Assembly (NCBI GenBank): GCA_016930695.1
Contig: JAFGGD010000046.1
Span: forward strand, 62,001 to 126,000
From: Candidatus Eisenbacteria bacterium
GTDB lineage: Bacteria > Orphanbacterota > Orphanbacteria > Orphanbacterales > Orphanbacteraceae
DNA: 64,000 nucleotides
Direction of reading: 5' to 3'
The notes beneath the pieces were generated by a model. That model had not been told where the DNA came from. It ran no database searches and was given only the letters and a program-made list of their open reading frames with translations. Every line of letters begins with the position of its first letter. Position 1 is the stretch's first letter. Of this stretch, positions 35,601 through 44,800 are shown one piece after another. Position numbers and translations under genes: made by a program.

Positions 35601-35809
35601 ACTTCCTCCAGGGGACGAGCGATTTCCTTCTCCATCTGCGTGGGGACGCCGTTCGGATACGGGATGTAGACGCCGAGGAAGGGGGCGTCGAGATTGGGAA
35701 ACATGTCCAGCTTGAGGCGGGAGAGGGAGACGGCGCCGAGAACGAGAAGCGCCGCGGTGGCCACGATGACCGTCACCGGCCGGCGGAGCGCGTGGTCCGA
35801 GAGCTTCAT
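32690..35809 (-). CDS. RND efflux permease (HAE1-like), second of operon
   Basis: A 1039-residue inner-membrane proton-driven exporter of AcrB-like length. It has 12 predicted helices and two large periplasmic loops. The start MKLSDHALRRPVTVIVATAALL and the fourth-helix segment MLAVGMLVDNAIVVLESVFRR (one Asp followed by Asn) match HAE1-type permeases of diderm bacteria. The C-terminal half has FESFLHPLVIMLCIPFAALGV and GVVVNNGIVLIDHVNGLR. It follows another RND permease by 61 nt and shares one adaptor gene, implying either a heteromeric pump or two pumps sharing an adaptor. No TolC-like channel is in the window. Confidence 0.93.
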   Translation of the reverse strand: MKLSDHALRRPVTVIVATAALLVLGAVSLSRLKLDMFPNLDAPFLGVYIPYPNGVPTQMEKEIARPLEEVLATLGDLREIRSYSEEDFVWVAVEFEFGRNVDVLRMDVREKIEQVRPLLPEDIRDIFILTFNTNDIPVMVGRISSKGEDLSGSYDLLEHRVINRLRRTEGVGQVEVDGIAPKSIRIYLMLDKIVEHAVDVERLFRDLNGNNLDLSVGRVVDGRRELTVRALGQFREFDEIGEMPVNDAGVRLADVAEIDYGEPAPHWYRHINGEPAIAFEIKKASGANIVELSRRVREELDRIDKDPALEGVDVVLFFDQAEQIKNSLNSLFQSGLIGSILAVAVLFVFLRRLRPTLIVSIAIPFCVIATCVYLYLSGRTLNVLTMMGLMLAVGMLVDNAIVVLESVFRRQEKGETPAEAAAGGAREVAMAVTASTLTSVIVFAPIILSKGSMLTVWLSSVGITISVTLVFSLFICLTLVPVMAARTTFGGAQREFRFLARLRERYMRMLRWTVTEHPKRTGLVFVPLFLLVTIGAIKATGFAPEEMDGKGVKQEELYFNVEFTDNTNIYGVHDKVLAIEEFLVPRRDSLNIESVYVYYRDNQAGFGLYFPKDYTPTEEKLRDLRQYLRENLPELAGTRYRFGTDEDVGGGARGVSVTLFGEDTDLLRELSEEAARRIGMLPGVTETRTGVEEGRDEVRVVLDRDRGGRFGISPATLAQILGLTFRGVPLRDFQGRDREIEMDIVLEPSDRRNIDNLAKLPITYREGRPILLGQVARFEFGKSPARIYRERQKTALTVTGVYEGEDFGEITGRVEQLMNGMDLPSGYQWSFGRELQEARAEQNEMMVNILIALCCVYLLMAALFESFLHPLVIMLCIPFAALGVVWTMMLTATPFNLLAMIGVVILIGVVVNNGIVLIDHVNGLRRSGLPREAAILEGCRDRFRPILMTASTTILGLTPLALGKADITGGYYFPLARAVMGGLAASTILTLVVLPTFYVLAEGAAAYLRRTVAWGMGRSPLPWREAKRPGQAMGGGAPE

Positions 35810-35870
35810 CGTTTGTCCGTCCCCTTAGTCCGGAGCATGCGCAAGATTATTCCTTCGCGCATAATCCATA

Positions 35871-38800
35871 CTACGGCTTGCGGTCGAGGGTGGCGTAGAC
35901 CACCGGGATCACCACCAGGGTGAGCAGGGTGCCGAGGGTGAGCCCGCCGATCACGGCAATCGCCATCGGCGCACGGAGTTCGGCCCCCTGGCCGAGGCCG
36001 AGGGCCATCGGCAGGAGCGCGAGCACCGTGGTCAACGTGGTCATGAAAATCGGACGGAGCCGCGCCCGCGCCCCCTCCAGAATCGCGTCGATCTTCGCCA
36101 TGCCGGCGCGGCGGCGCTGGTTGATGAAGTCGATCAGGACGATGGCGTTGTTCACCACGATGCCGGTGAGCATCACCACGCCGATCAGCACGACCACGCT
36201 CACCGCCGTCCCCGTCAGGGCGAGGGCGAAAACCACTCCCACGATGCCGAGGGGGACGGTGACGAGGATCACCAGCGGGTGCAGAAACGACTCGAACTGG
36301 CTCGCCATGACCAGATAGACCATGAAGACGGCGAGGAACGCCGCCAGCGCCAGGCTGCGGAACGAGGTGGCCACCTCCCGGTTCTGACCGCTCAGCACGG
36401 CGGAGAACATGGGGGGGGCGGGCGTGCGGAGCAGCAGAGCCTCGATCTCCTCGCCGGCGCTACCCAGGTCCCGGTCCACCAGGTTCGCCTGGATGACCGC
36501 GGCGCGGGCCTGACCGACCCGCGTGATCTGGGCCGGGCCGCGCCCGATCGCCACGTCCGCCACCGACGAGAGAGGGATCGGGATCCCGTCCACCTGGTTC
36601 ACCACGAGCCCCGCCACCTGATCCACGCGGATTTCCTCGGCGTTGGCGTTCCGCACCAGAATGTCGATCTGTCGATCCCGCTCCTTGAGGCGGGTCGCCA
36701 CCTCGCCGCGGATCTTGTGGCGAAGCGTACGGGAAACGGTTTCCAGATCGAGACCGAGCGCCGCCATCCGGTCCCGCCGGAAGGAGATCTGCACCTCCGG
36801 GCTCCCCTCCTCCAGGCTGTTCCTCACGTCCCGGAGTCCTTCCACTTCGCGAAGCCGGGCGGTCAACATGTCCGAGTAGCGGGCCAACTCGTCCAGATCG
36901 TACCCGAAGGCGTGCACCTCGATGGGAGTTTTAAAACTGAAATAAGTGGGCCGCCGGAAAGTGTAGTCGACGGAAGGCTCCCGGTCGAGCCGGCGACGCA
37001 CCGTCTCGATCACGGCCTCTTCCCGGCGGTGATCCCCCGGGTTTTCGATCGCCACGTTGAGGCGCGCCACGTTTTCCCTGCGTTCCGCCGTCGCGCTCCC
37101 CAGCTCCGGGCTCTCGCCGACGGTCGTGAAGAGCGAGTGGATCCGTCGATCGCCGACCAGATCCGCCTCGATCCCCCGGACGAGTCTCTCGCTCACGTCG
37201 AGCGGCGTGCCGGGGGGCATCTCCAGCTCGAAGCTGAACTCCCCTTGGGAGAATGGGGGAACCAGCTCCACGCCGAGACGCGGGATGAGCAGCGCCGCCG
37301 AGACCGTGAGCGCCCCCGCGACCGCCAGCGAGCGCCACCGGTGTGCGAGCGCCCCCTCGAGAATCCGCGGGTAAACCCATTCGAGACGGCCCCAGGCCGA
37401 ATCGAAAACCCGCCGCACCGGGCGGAAGAGAATGCCGAGAGCGGCGCTTATATATCGGAAGACGTAACGGAAGGCCAGAATCGCCAGGCCCGGGAGCAGA
37501 ACCACCAGGGCGCGCCCGATCCAAACCAGAAGGAAGCGAATCCCCCGGAGAATCGGCAGAAAGAGGAAACGCCCGGGATAGCGGAAGACGAAACGGAGAC
37601 CGCGCCCCAACGGCCGGAAGGGGCGGGCGGCGGTGCGGAAGAAACGGGCCGCCCGCGAGGGGGAGCTCTCCGCGGCCCTCACTTGCGCGCCGGCGCCGAT
37701 CGCCGCGGTCGCCCGCCCGACCGAAGCGGACTCGGCGGCGCGCCCCCCCAGGCTCGACAACACCGGAATCAGCGTCAGCGCCGCGGCGAGCGACACCAGC
37801 AGCGACGAAGCGACGGTGAGAGCCTGATCACGGAAGATCTGTCCGGCGATCCCCTCGACAAATACGATCGGCACGAAAACCGCCACCGTGGTGAGCGTGG
37901 ACGCGGTCACCGCCCGTGAAACCTCCGACGCCCCCTCCAGGGTCGCATCCCAGACGGAGAGGCCCAGGGAACGGTGCCGGCTCACCGCCTCCAGCACCAC
38001 GATGGCGTTGTCCACCAGCATCCCCACGCCGAGAGCGAGACCGCCCAGGGACATGATGTTGAGCGACACGTCGAGCTGTTGCATCACGAAGAACGTGCCG
38101 AGCACGGAGAGGGGAATGACCAGCGCGATGATCCCCGTGCTCCGCCGATCCCGCAGAAAGAGGAAGAGGATGATCACGGCGAGCATGCCGCCGATCAACG
38201 CGTTGGAACGCACCTCGCCGATGGACGATTCGATGAAGGTCGACTGGTCGAAAAGAACGCGCGCATCGACTCCATCCGGGAGGTTCCCGGCGAGCGCCGC
38301 CAGGCGCCTTTTTACGCTCCGGGCCACCTGCACCGTGTTGGCGTTCCCTTCCTTATAGACGGCGAGTTCCACCGCCTCTTCCCCCTGCACCCGGGCGATC
38401 ATCTCCCGTTCTTTATACCCGCGGACTATGGAGGCCACGTCCTCGAGAAGAACCCGCCGCCCCTCTTCCTCGTAAAGAATCGAGCGGCCGATCTCGTCCA
38501 TGTCCACGAACTCGTTCACCGTCCGGACCAGGAACTCCGCCTCGCGGTCCCGGAGCTGCCCTCCGGCGGCGTTGAGGTTCTGTCCCTCCAGGAAGAGACC
38601 GACGGTGGAAATGGGGATGCCGAGGGTGGCCAGCTTCGCCTCGTCCACCTCCACGTGGATCTCCTCCTCCAGCCCGCCGCGCACGCGCACGGAGGCGACC
38701 CCCTCGAGCGATTCCAGGTCCTTCTTCAAGACCCGATCCGCCAGATAACGGAGCGTCACCAGGTCTTTCTCGCCGTGGAGCCCGATGCGGAGAATCGGAT

Positions 38801-39200
38801 CGAGTGAGGGGTCGTAACGGAGAAGGACGGGAAGCTCGACGTCCTCGGGGAGGTCGACCAGGTCGATCTTCTCGCGCACGTCGAGCGCCGCGTAGTCCAT
38901 GTTGGTCTTCCAGGCGAACTCGAGGGTGATCTCCGATACGCCGGGCCGCGACACGGAGCGCAGGTTGCGGAGGCCCCGCACCACCGAGACCGCTTCCTCC
39001 AGCGGCTCGGTGACCAGCTTCTCCACCTCGGCCGGCGCCGAGTCCGGGTAGAGGGTGCGAACGGTGAGTGTGGGATAGGAGATCTCCGGGAGCAGGTTCA
39101 GGGGGAGGCGGGAAAGAGCGACGGCCCCGAAGAGCACCGCCGCCAGCGTGACCATCGTAACGGTGACCGGCCGTTTCATCGAGCCTTCGACGATTCGCAT
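35871..39200 (-). CDS. RND efflux permease with extra ~110-residue central segment
   Basis: A 1109-residue RND permease. The N- and C-halves are canonical (ESSMKRPVTV-type start, GVGMLVDNAIVVLEAV in helix 4 with D397, SQFESFLHPLVILVTVPLG and GIVVNNAIVLIDFINQRRR late). Between helices 6 and 7, residues ~485-600 are an insertion not usual in AcrB-type pumps: a basic, Ala/Arg-rich stretch, then a strongly hydrophobic run (~545-592), then WGRLEWVYPRILEGALAHRW leading into helix 7. Such segments could be an extra amphipathic or membrane hairpin. The ATG lies 1 nt after the adaptor stop. Confidence 0.92.
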   Translation of the reverse strand: MRIVEGSMKRPVTVTMVTLAAVLFGAVALSRLPLNLLPEISYPTLTVRTLYPDSAPAEVEKLVTEPLEEAVSVVRGLRNLRSVSRPGVSEITLEFAWKTNMDYAALDVREKIDLVDLPEDVELPVLLRYDPSLDPILRIGLHGEKDLVTLRYLADRVLKKDLESLEGVASVRVRGGLEEEIHVEVDEAKLATLGIPISTVGLFLEGQNLNAAGGQLRDREAEFLVRTVNEFVDMDEIGRSILYEEEGRRVLLEDVASIVRGYKEREMIARVQGEEAVELAVYKEGNANTVQVARSVKRRLAALAGNLPDGVDARVLFDQSTFIESSIGEVRSNALIGGMLAVIILFLFLRDRRSTGIIALVIPLSVLGTFFVMQQLDVSLNIMSLGGLALGVGMLVDNAIVVLEAVSRHRSLGLSVWDATLEGASEVSRAVTASTLTTVAVFVPIVFVEGIAGQIFRDQALTVASSLLVSLAAALTLIPVLSSLGGRAAESASVGRATAAIGAGAQVRAAESSPSRAARFFRTAARPFRPLGRGLRFVFRYPGRFLFLPILRGIRFLLVWIGRALVVLLPGLAILAFRYVFRYISAALGILFRPVRRVFDSAWGRLEWVYPRILEGALAHRWRSLAVAGALTVSAALLIPRLGVELVPPFSQGEFSFELEMPPGTPLDVSERLVRGIEADLVGDRRIHSLFTTVGESPELGSATAERRENVARLNVAIENPGDHRREEAVIETVRRRLDREPSVDYTFRRPTYFSFKTPIEVHAFGYDLDELARYSDMLTARLREVEGLRDVRNSLEEGSPEVQISFRRDRMAALGLDLETVSRTLRHKIRGEVATRLKERDRQIDILVRNANAEEIRVDQVAGLVVNQVDGIPIPLSSVADVAIGRGPAQITRVGQARAAVIQANLVDRDLGSAGEEIEALLLRTPAPPMFSAVLSGQNREVATSFRSLALAAFLAVFMVYLVMASQFESFLHPLVILVTVPLGIVGVVFALALTGTAVSVVVLIGVVMLTGIVVNNAIVLIDFINQRRRAGMAKIDAILEGARARLRPIFMTTLTTVLALLPMALGLGQGAELRAPMAIAVIGGLTLGTLLTLVVIPVVYATLDRKP

Positions 39201-39201
39201 A

Positions 39202-40587
39202 TTACTTGTCGAAGCGGCTCGTCGTGTCGGCCGTCTCCGCCTCCTCCTCCGAATCGGATTGTTCCTCGTGCCGTTTCACTTCGCGGATCTTGGACCCGCT
39301 CTTGAGGGCGCCCTGGCCGACGCTCACCACGCGGTCGCCCGGTTCGAGCCCTCCGGAAACCTCCACCAGCGTGTCGTTTCCGCCGGCGGCGATGATGGGG
39401 ATCTTCACGACCGAATCGCCCACGGCGCGGAAAACGTAGCTCTCCGATCCCTCGGGGACGAGCGCCCTCTTGGGGATGACGAGCACCCCCTCGTGAACGT
39501 CCGTCTCCACCTTCACGCGAACGAAGGAGCCGGGCCGCAGCGAGCCCTTTCGCTCCCTCACGATGCAGGTCACCTTGATCGTGCCGGTGCGGCTGTCCAC
39601 CACCGGGGCGACGCGGACCACTTCCCCCTCCACCTCTTCCCCGCCGTCCCTGTCCGAACGGACCATCACCCTCTGGCCCGGCGAGAGTCGGACCGCCACC
39701 GCTTCGGGGAGATAGACGCAGGCGAGGAGCGGCTCGGTGTCCACGAGCGTGAAGAGCGCCGCGCCGACGGCGACGGTCCGCCCCGGATCGACGAGGCGCG
39801 CCGCGATTTGGCCGGAGAAGGGGGCCCGGATCTCGGTATAGGAGAGCCGCAATTCGGCCGCCTTTCTCTGGGCATCCGCCTGTTCGAACTGGCTGCGGGC
39901 GTCGTGGAGGTCCTTGTCGCTGGTGAACTCCTGACGGTGCAGCGCCTCGGCCCGCTCCAGGTCCCCGCGGAAGGCGCGCGCCCGGGCGTCCGCCTCCTCG
40001 AGCGCCACTCGCTGGACCGCGCCGTCGAGCACGGCGAGGATCTGCCCTTCCCGGACCAAGTCCCCCTCTTCCACCAGGATCTTCCGGATCGTCCCGTCGA
40101 TCTTGGCGAGAACGTCCGCCTGCTTCTCCGGCTCCAACGTCGCGGTGGCGCCGATGTATGACGGGAGGTCCCGCGTCTCCGCCGCGACCAGCTCGACCGG
40201 AACCGCCTCCTCCTTCTCCTCCTCGGGCTTCTCCTTGTTCCTATTGAAGATCCGGCTGAGGAAACCGCCCCGGTCCGCGGGGGCGGCGAGGCTGTCCGTT
40301 GCGGCGCTGTCCGGCGCCGAAGCCGAGTCCGGCGCCGAAATCGCCGCCGCGCTGTCTCCCGTCGCTTCCACCGCCGCCTGGGCGACGCGGGGCTCCTCGG
40401 ATCGTCCGCATCCCGACCCGAGGGCGAGAAGGAGGAGCGCGAGTACCAGAATCGAAGAAATCCAAAGGAAGCATTCCCGGTACCCGAGGGATCGGAGAGA
40501 GCCGGCTCGCGCCGCCCCACGAACAGCGTCCGGGCGGCGGCGTGGCTGGTTTCCCGGCCGGGGGGGAGTGGGCCTATGGGTTTGCAT
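39202..40587 (-). CDS. RND periplasmic adaptor (membrane fusion protein)
   Basis: A 461-residue adaptor. A single membrane segment or lipoprotein-type leader at ~41-60 (ends LALGSGC; the lipobox is imperfect) follows ~40 basic residues, so anchoring is by helix or lipid. The body has the lipoyl/hairpin order: VLAKIDGTIRKILVEEGDLVREGQILAVLDG, a coiled coil (~220-270), SYTEIRAPFSGQIAARLVDPGRTV, and beta-barrel and membrane-proximal domains. The tail is acidic and Ser-rich. GGAGG precedes the ATG at 40587. First gene of a three-gene pump operon. Confidence 0.9.
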   Translation of the reverse strand: MQTHRPTPPRPGNQPRRRPDAVRGAARAGSLRSLGYRECFLWISSILVLALLLLALGSGCGRSEEPRVAQAAVEATGDSAAAISAPDSASAPDSAATDSLAAPADRGGFLSRIFNRNKEKPEEEKEEAVPVELVAAETRDLPSYIGATATLEPEKQADVLAKIDGTIRKILVEEGDLVREGQILAVLDGAVQRVALEEADARARAFRGDLERAEALHRQEFTSDKDLHDARSQFEQADAQRKAAELRLSYTEIRAPFSGQIAARLVDPGRTVAVGAALFTLVDTEPLLACVYLPEAVAVRLSPGQRVMVRSDRDGGEEVEGEVVRVAPVVDSRTGTIKVTCIVRERKGSLRPGSFVRVKVETDVHEGVLVIPKRALVPEGSESYVFRAVGDSVVKIPIIAAGGNDTLVEVSGGLEPGDRVVSVGQGALKSGSKIREVKRHEEQSDSEEEAETADTTSRFDK

Positions 40588-40892
40588 GAAAAGCCTCCAC
40601 GGCGAAGGAGATGATTTGCCGAGTCCGGAAAGAATACGGTCCCTGCGGTGATTCGGTTCCATGAGACCGGGGGTCCCTCTTCCTCTCTTTGAGACGACCA
40701 TTCCCGGCGGAACGTTTCAGATTTCGGCTTCCTCCGGTCGATGAGGACCGGCGCCGATGCCGGTGCCGCGTCGAATACCGATTACCGGCCCCTTCTCTTC
40801 AAACGAGGGGGCGGGCTCGAGAAGCGATGAAGGAAAGTGGCTCCCCCGCGCGCGGGAAGGGCCCGTGACGGAATCTTCCGACGCGGCCCGGG
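40588..40892. other. intergenic region upstream of efflux operon
   Basis: This 305-bp gap contains no supported gene. A 6-bp hairpin (40747-40752 with 40759-40764) and a poor promoter candidate (minus-strand TTGAAG, 19-nt spacer, TATTCG near 40775) are the only structures seen. Confidence 0.4.
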
Positions 40893-41795
40893 CTAGAAGA
40901 ACGCGAGGGTGGCCGGCAGGTAGCGGCTCATGTCGGCGTAGGATCGGTCGGACTGAAAGAGGAGCATCTCCCTGTTCCGAAAACCGGCGCCGAGGAAAAA
41001 CCGGTACATCTCTCCATTTTTGTTCGGGCAGAAGACGAGAATCCCGTCCCGCCCCTCTTCCAGGGCGAAACGCGCCGTCTCCGCCGCCGCCGGGATCAGG
41101 TCCGACGGATCCGCCGCGCCGACGGGGGCGAGAAAGCCCCTTTCATCCAGCATGCCGTAGGCGACTCGGCGCCCCCCGCGCCGGAAGAGGACGATTCGCC
41201 CGCCCCCCTCGCCGCGCCAGAAGTCCCACTCCTCCGGCCGGGCGAAGCCGCGGATCCTCTTTTCCAGGCGGTGAATCCAGGCGAAGTCTTCTTCTCGGAG
41301 GTCGAGAACCCTCTCCAGGCCGGCCGGTTCGGGGAGGCGTATCTTCTCCCGGCGACCCTCCATCAGTGTGATCAGCTCCTTCGGGATCATGCCGAAGCTG
41401 CTGTAGAGCCCGACCGCCTGCATGTTGTACGTGAAGGTGCCGAGAGAGTGGACCATGCCCGGGCCGTCGCGCCACACCTTCCGGAGCAACCGGCCGCCGA
41501 CGCCGCGGTCCTGGTAGCGGGGATGGACGAAAAGCCAGGCCAGATACCACTGGCGGCCGCGCTGCAGCGCGCCGGCGAAACCGACCAATCGCGAGCCGGC
41601 CCAGGCGCAGACCATCTTGTCCGGATCGGTTTCGAACACGTGCCGGATGAGAGGGGACGGCCCGGTGACGCGGCTCAGCATCACCTCTTTACCGGTCCGG
41701 ACCCGCAGATCGTTCGCGGTGGACAGGATCAGGCGGGTGGCGGCGAGCAGGTCCTTCTTCCGGCACTTTCGATATCGAATTTCGACGGGGGGCAT
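40893..41795 (-). CDS. GNAT family N-acetyltransferase-like protein
   Basis: A 300-residue protein with two GNAT-like halves. The N-terminal half holds the acetyl-CoA loop, VHPRYQDRGVGGRLLRK (~86-102), preceded by QWYLAWLF. The C-terminal half (~190-300) repeats a GNAT-like fold (VLFRRGGRRVAYGMLDERGFLAPV) without a clear CoA loop, and ends FFLGAGFRNREMLLFQSD. The acceptor substrate is unknown. The ATG at 41795 with AGGAGAG upstream is preferred to one 8 codons earlier. Confidence 0.82.
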   Translation of the reverse strand: MPPVEIRYRKCRKKDLLAATRLILSTANDLRVRTGKEVMLSRVTGPSPLIRHVFETDPDKMVCAWAGSRLVGFAGALQRGRQWYLAWLFVHPRYQDRGVGGRLLRKVWRDGPGMVHSLGTFTYNMQAVGLYSSFGMIPKELITLMEGRREKIRLPEPAGLERVLDLREEDFAWIHRLEKRIRGFARPEEWDFWRGEGGGRIVLFRRGGRRVAYGMLDERGFLAPVGAADPSDLIPAAAETARFALEEGRDGILVFCPNKNGEMYRFFLGAGFRNREMLLFQSDRSYADMSRYLPATLAFF

Positions 41796-41835
41796 GCGTC
41801 TCTCCTGCAAACGCTCCATCGGGAAAGGAGAAGGG

Positions 41836-41862
41836 GGGCGGCGGCCGCGGGGACCGCCGCCC
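41836..41862 (-). terminator. hairpin after tricorn-type protease gene
   Basis: A perfect 9-bp GC stem (41836-41844 with 41854-41862) lies just past the stop at 41877. The minus strand continues CCCTTCTCCTTT, a weak pyrimidine tail. Confidence 0.6.
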
Positions 41863-41876
41863 TCCCGCGAATCGCA

Positions 41877-44800
41877 TTACCGGTTCAGCTCCTTGCGGAA
41901 GGCTTCACGGCTGTAGTCGGGGGCGGGCCCGAACTCGGGCTTCACCGGCGGATGCTCGGCGTGCAGGCGGAGCACCTCCTGAATCGCGCGATCGAGTTGA
42001 GCGTCCACGCCGCGGCCGAGATCCTGGGGCAGGTTCTCCACCTCGATATCCGGATCGACGCCGCGGTTTTCCATCCCCCAGCCGCGGACCCGGTCCCAGT
42101 GGGCGTACTCGGGCTGCGTTTCCATCCCGCCGTCCACGAAAGGCTTGTCGCCGCGGATGCCGACCACGCCGCCCCAGGAGCGCTTGCCGATCACCGGCGC
42201 GGCGCCGGTGAGTTGGATCGCGTTCGGTCCGATGTCGCCGTCCGATCCGGCGAACTCGTTCGTGAGCGCCACGAAGGGACCGTTCAGCAGCTTGTCCGGG
42301 TAGCTCGAGACACCGCCGCCGCGGGAGCGGCCCCACATGATCGGTTTCCGAAGCAGGCGGCTCACGATCATCTGCGAGACGTTGCCGCCGCCGTTCCACC
42401 GGAAATCGACGACCATCCCTTCCTTGTCGAGCTGCGGGTAGAACCATTTGTCGAATTCCGAAAGTCCCCAGCCTCCCATGTCCGGGATGTGGACGTAGGC
42501 GATCTTTCCGCCCGACTTCTCCGCCACGTACTCCCGGTTGCGGCGCACCCAATCGTGATAATGGAGCCGGAAAGCGTCCCCGCTATCCATCGGCTCGATC
42601 ACGATCTCGCGGGCCCCTTTCGGATCGTTGCGGTCGTTCACGGTGAGGAGCACCTTCTTGCCGGCCAGTTCCTCCAGGCTCGCCTCGAAGGGACGATCCG
42701 CCGGGAAAGGAAGCCGATTCACGGCGAGGATGTATTCACCCTCCTTCACGTTCACGCCCGGCTCGTCGAGGGGCGAACGGATCCGATCGACCATCGAGGC
42801 GCGGTAGATCCGCTGCACGCGGTAGGCACTCCCCTCGCGTACCAGCACGGCGCCCAGGTCGCCGTTGGAACGGCTCGGAACCTTCACGCCCGAATCGCCC
42901 CCCCAGATGTACGTATGGGAGTTGCAGAGTTCGCCGATCACCTCTTTCATCAGATCCTGCAGTTCCTCGCGCGTGGAGATCCGCGGCAGGAGCGCGGCGT
43001 ACTGGTCGCCCACCGCCTTCCAATCGACGCCGTGCATTCCCTCGTCCCAGTAGAAGTCCCGCATCATCCGCCAGCCTTCGTAGTAGATCTGGCGCCACTC
43101 GTCGAGCGGGTCCAGCTCGATATGCACGTTCTCGAAGGAGACGGCGGCGTCGGAGAGATCGTCACCGGGCTTCGAGGAGGCGCCGATCACGTACAGGTCC
43201 CCTTCCCCCTTGGCGACCACCATCTTCCCCGCCTTCGGGTTCAGCTCGAAGTGGGTGACGCCGCCGAGGAACTTCTCCGCCTCCTTCTCCTCCCAATCGA
43301 AGGCCATCAGCTCGGCGGAGCGCTTCCCTTTCCGGAACTCGCCGGTGCGGTCGAAGTGGGGCCAAGACTCGAAGAAGACCTTGTCCGTCGTCGCCTGGAG
43401 GTTGTAGTAGCGGCCCGGGTCGACGGGAAGCTCCAGGGTCCTTTCCTCGATTCCGGTGAAGTCGATTTCCACCGGCTCGACGGCTTCGTCCTCCCCGCCC
43501 TTCTCCTCGTCGTCGTCCTTCTTCTTCTCGTCCTTCTCCGCTTTGTCATCCTCTTCGTCGCCCGGGGGGAGCCCTTCCATCTCGAGGAAGGGATTCTCCA
43601 CGTCCGGCCGGAGCAGGATCGCGTAGACGAGAGACGGGTAGAGGGTGACCGTCTCGTAATCGCGCATCCCCTGGAAGGGCTGCACCGCCCGCTGGCTCAG
43701 GAAGTAGAGATAGCGGCCGTCCGGATCCCAGGAGGGGGAGTAATCGTCGGCCAGCTCGCTCGTGACCCGGCGGGTCTTCCGATCCTTCGTGTCGTAAATG
43801 AAGATGGAGGAGAATTCCGTTTCATGGTTCTTGGCGTAGGCGAGCCAGCGGCCGTCGGGGCTCCAGGCGTACTCGCGGATCTCGTCGATCGTCCCGCGGT
43901 CCACCAATTGCGCCTCACCGCCGTCGGCGGGCACGACCCTCAGGCTCTGGGTCTGATCGGCGAAGGCGATCCACTTCCCGTCCGGCGAATAGATCGGCGG
44001 AAAGAGCCAGTTGCTCTCCACGGGAACGGCGATCTCCTTCTCCTCTCCGCGACCCCAGGCGTCGGCGCTCACCATGCGCTCCTCCCCCTTGTCGTCGGAG
44101 ACGTACAGGACGCGCTTCCCCTTCGGATCGAAGTCGATCCAACGCTCGCGGGCGCCGCTCCCCCGGGTGAGGGGAAGGGTGATCCCCTTCTCGACGGGAA
44201 TGGAAAAGATTTCACCGCGGGCGACCACCGCCACCCGTTCACCGTCCGGCGAAAGGGCGAAGGAGGACACATAGCGCCCCGGGTCGGGATAGCGAACGCG
44301 GGTGCGAAGCCGCTCGCTGGGGATATCGATGGGGATCACCTCGTCGGTCCCCTTCGCCGTATCGAAGAGGTGGATATCGCCGGCGGCGGTGAAGACGATC
44401 TTCCCCTCCGGCCCCATGGCGGCGTGCCGGATATCCCATTTGCCGTAATCGGTGTGTCTCTTGAGCTCGCTCCCGTCGGGACGCATGGACCAGATGTTCA
44501 TCGTCCCGCCCTGGTCGCGGAGGAACCAGATCCTCCCGCCGTGCCACATCGGGTTATGGTCGATCCCGTCGAAACCGGTCACATTCCTGTAATCCGACCT
44601 CTCCGGATCGCCGACCCAGATCTCGGGCGCCGTGCCGCCGCGGTACCGCTTCCAGGTGCCGCCGCCGCGGAGCCGCGTGAATGCGTACCGCCCGGTCAAC
44701 GGATCGACGGAGAAATCATGCACGTATCCGATGGGGACCTCTTGGGGATCGCCGCCGGCGACGGGGACGGACCAGAGGGCGGCCGTCCTCATCAGCGTGT

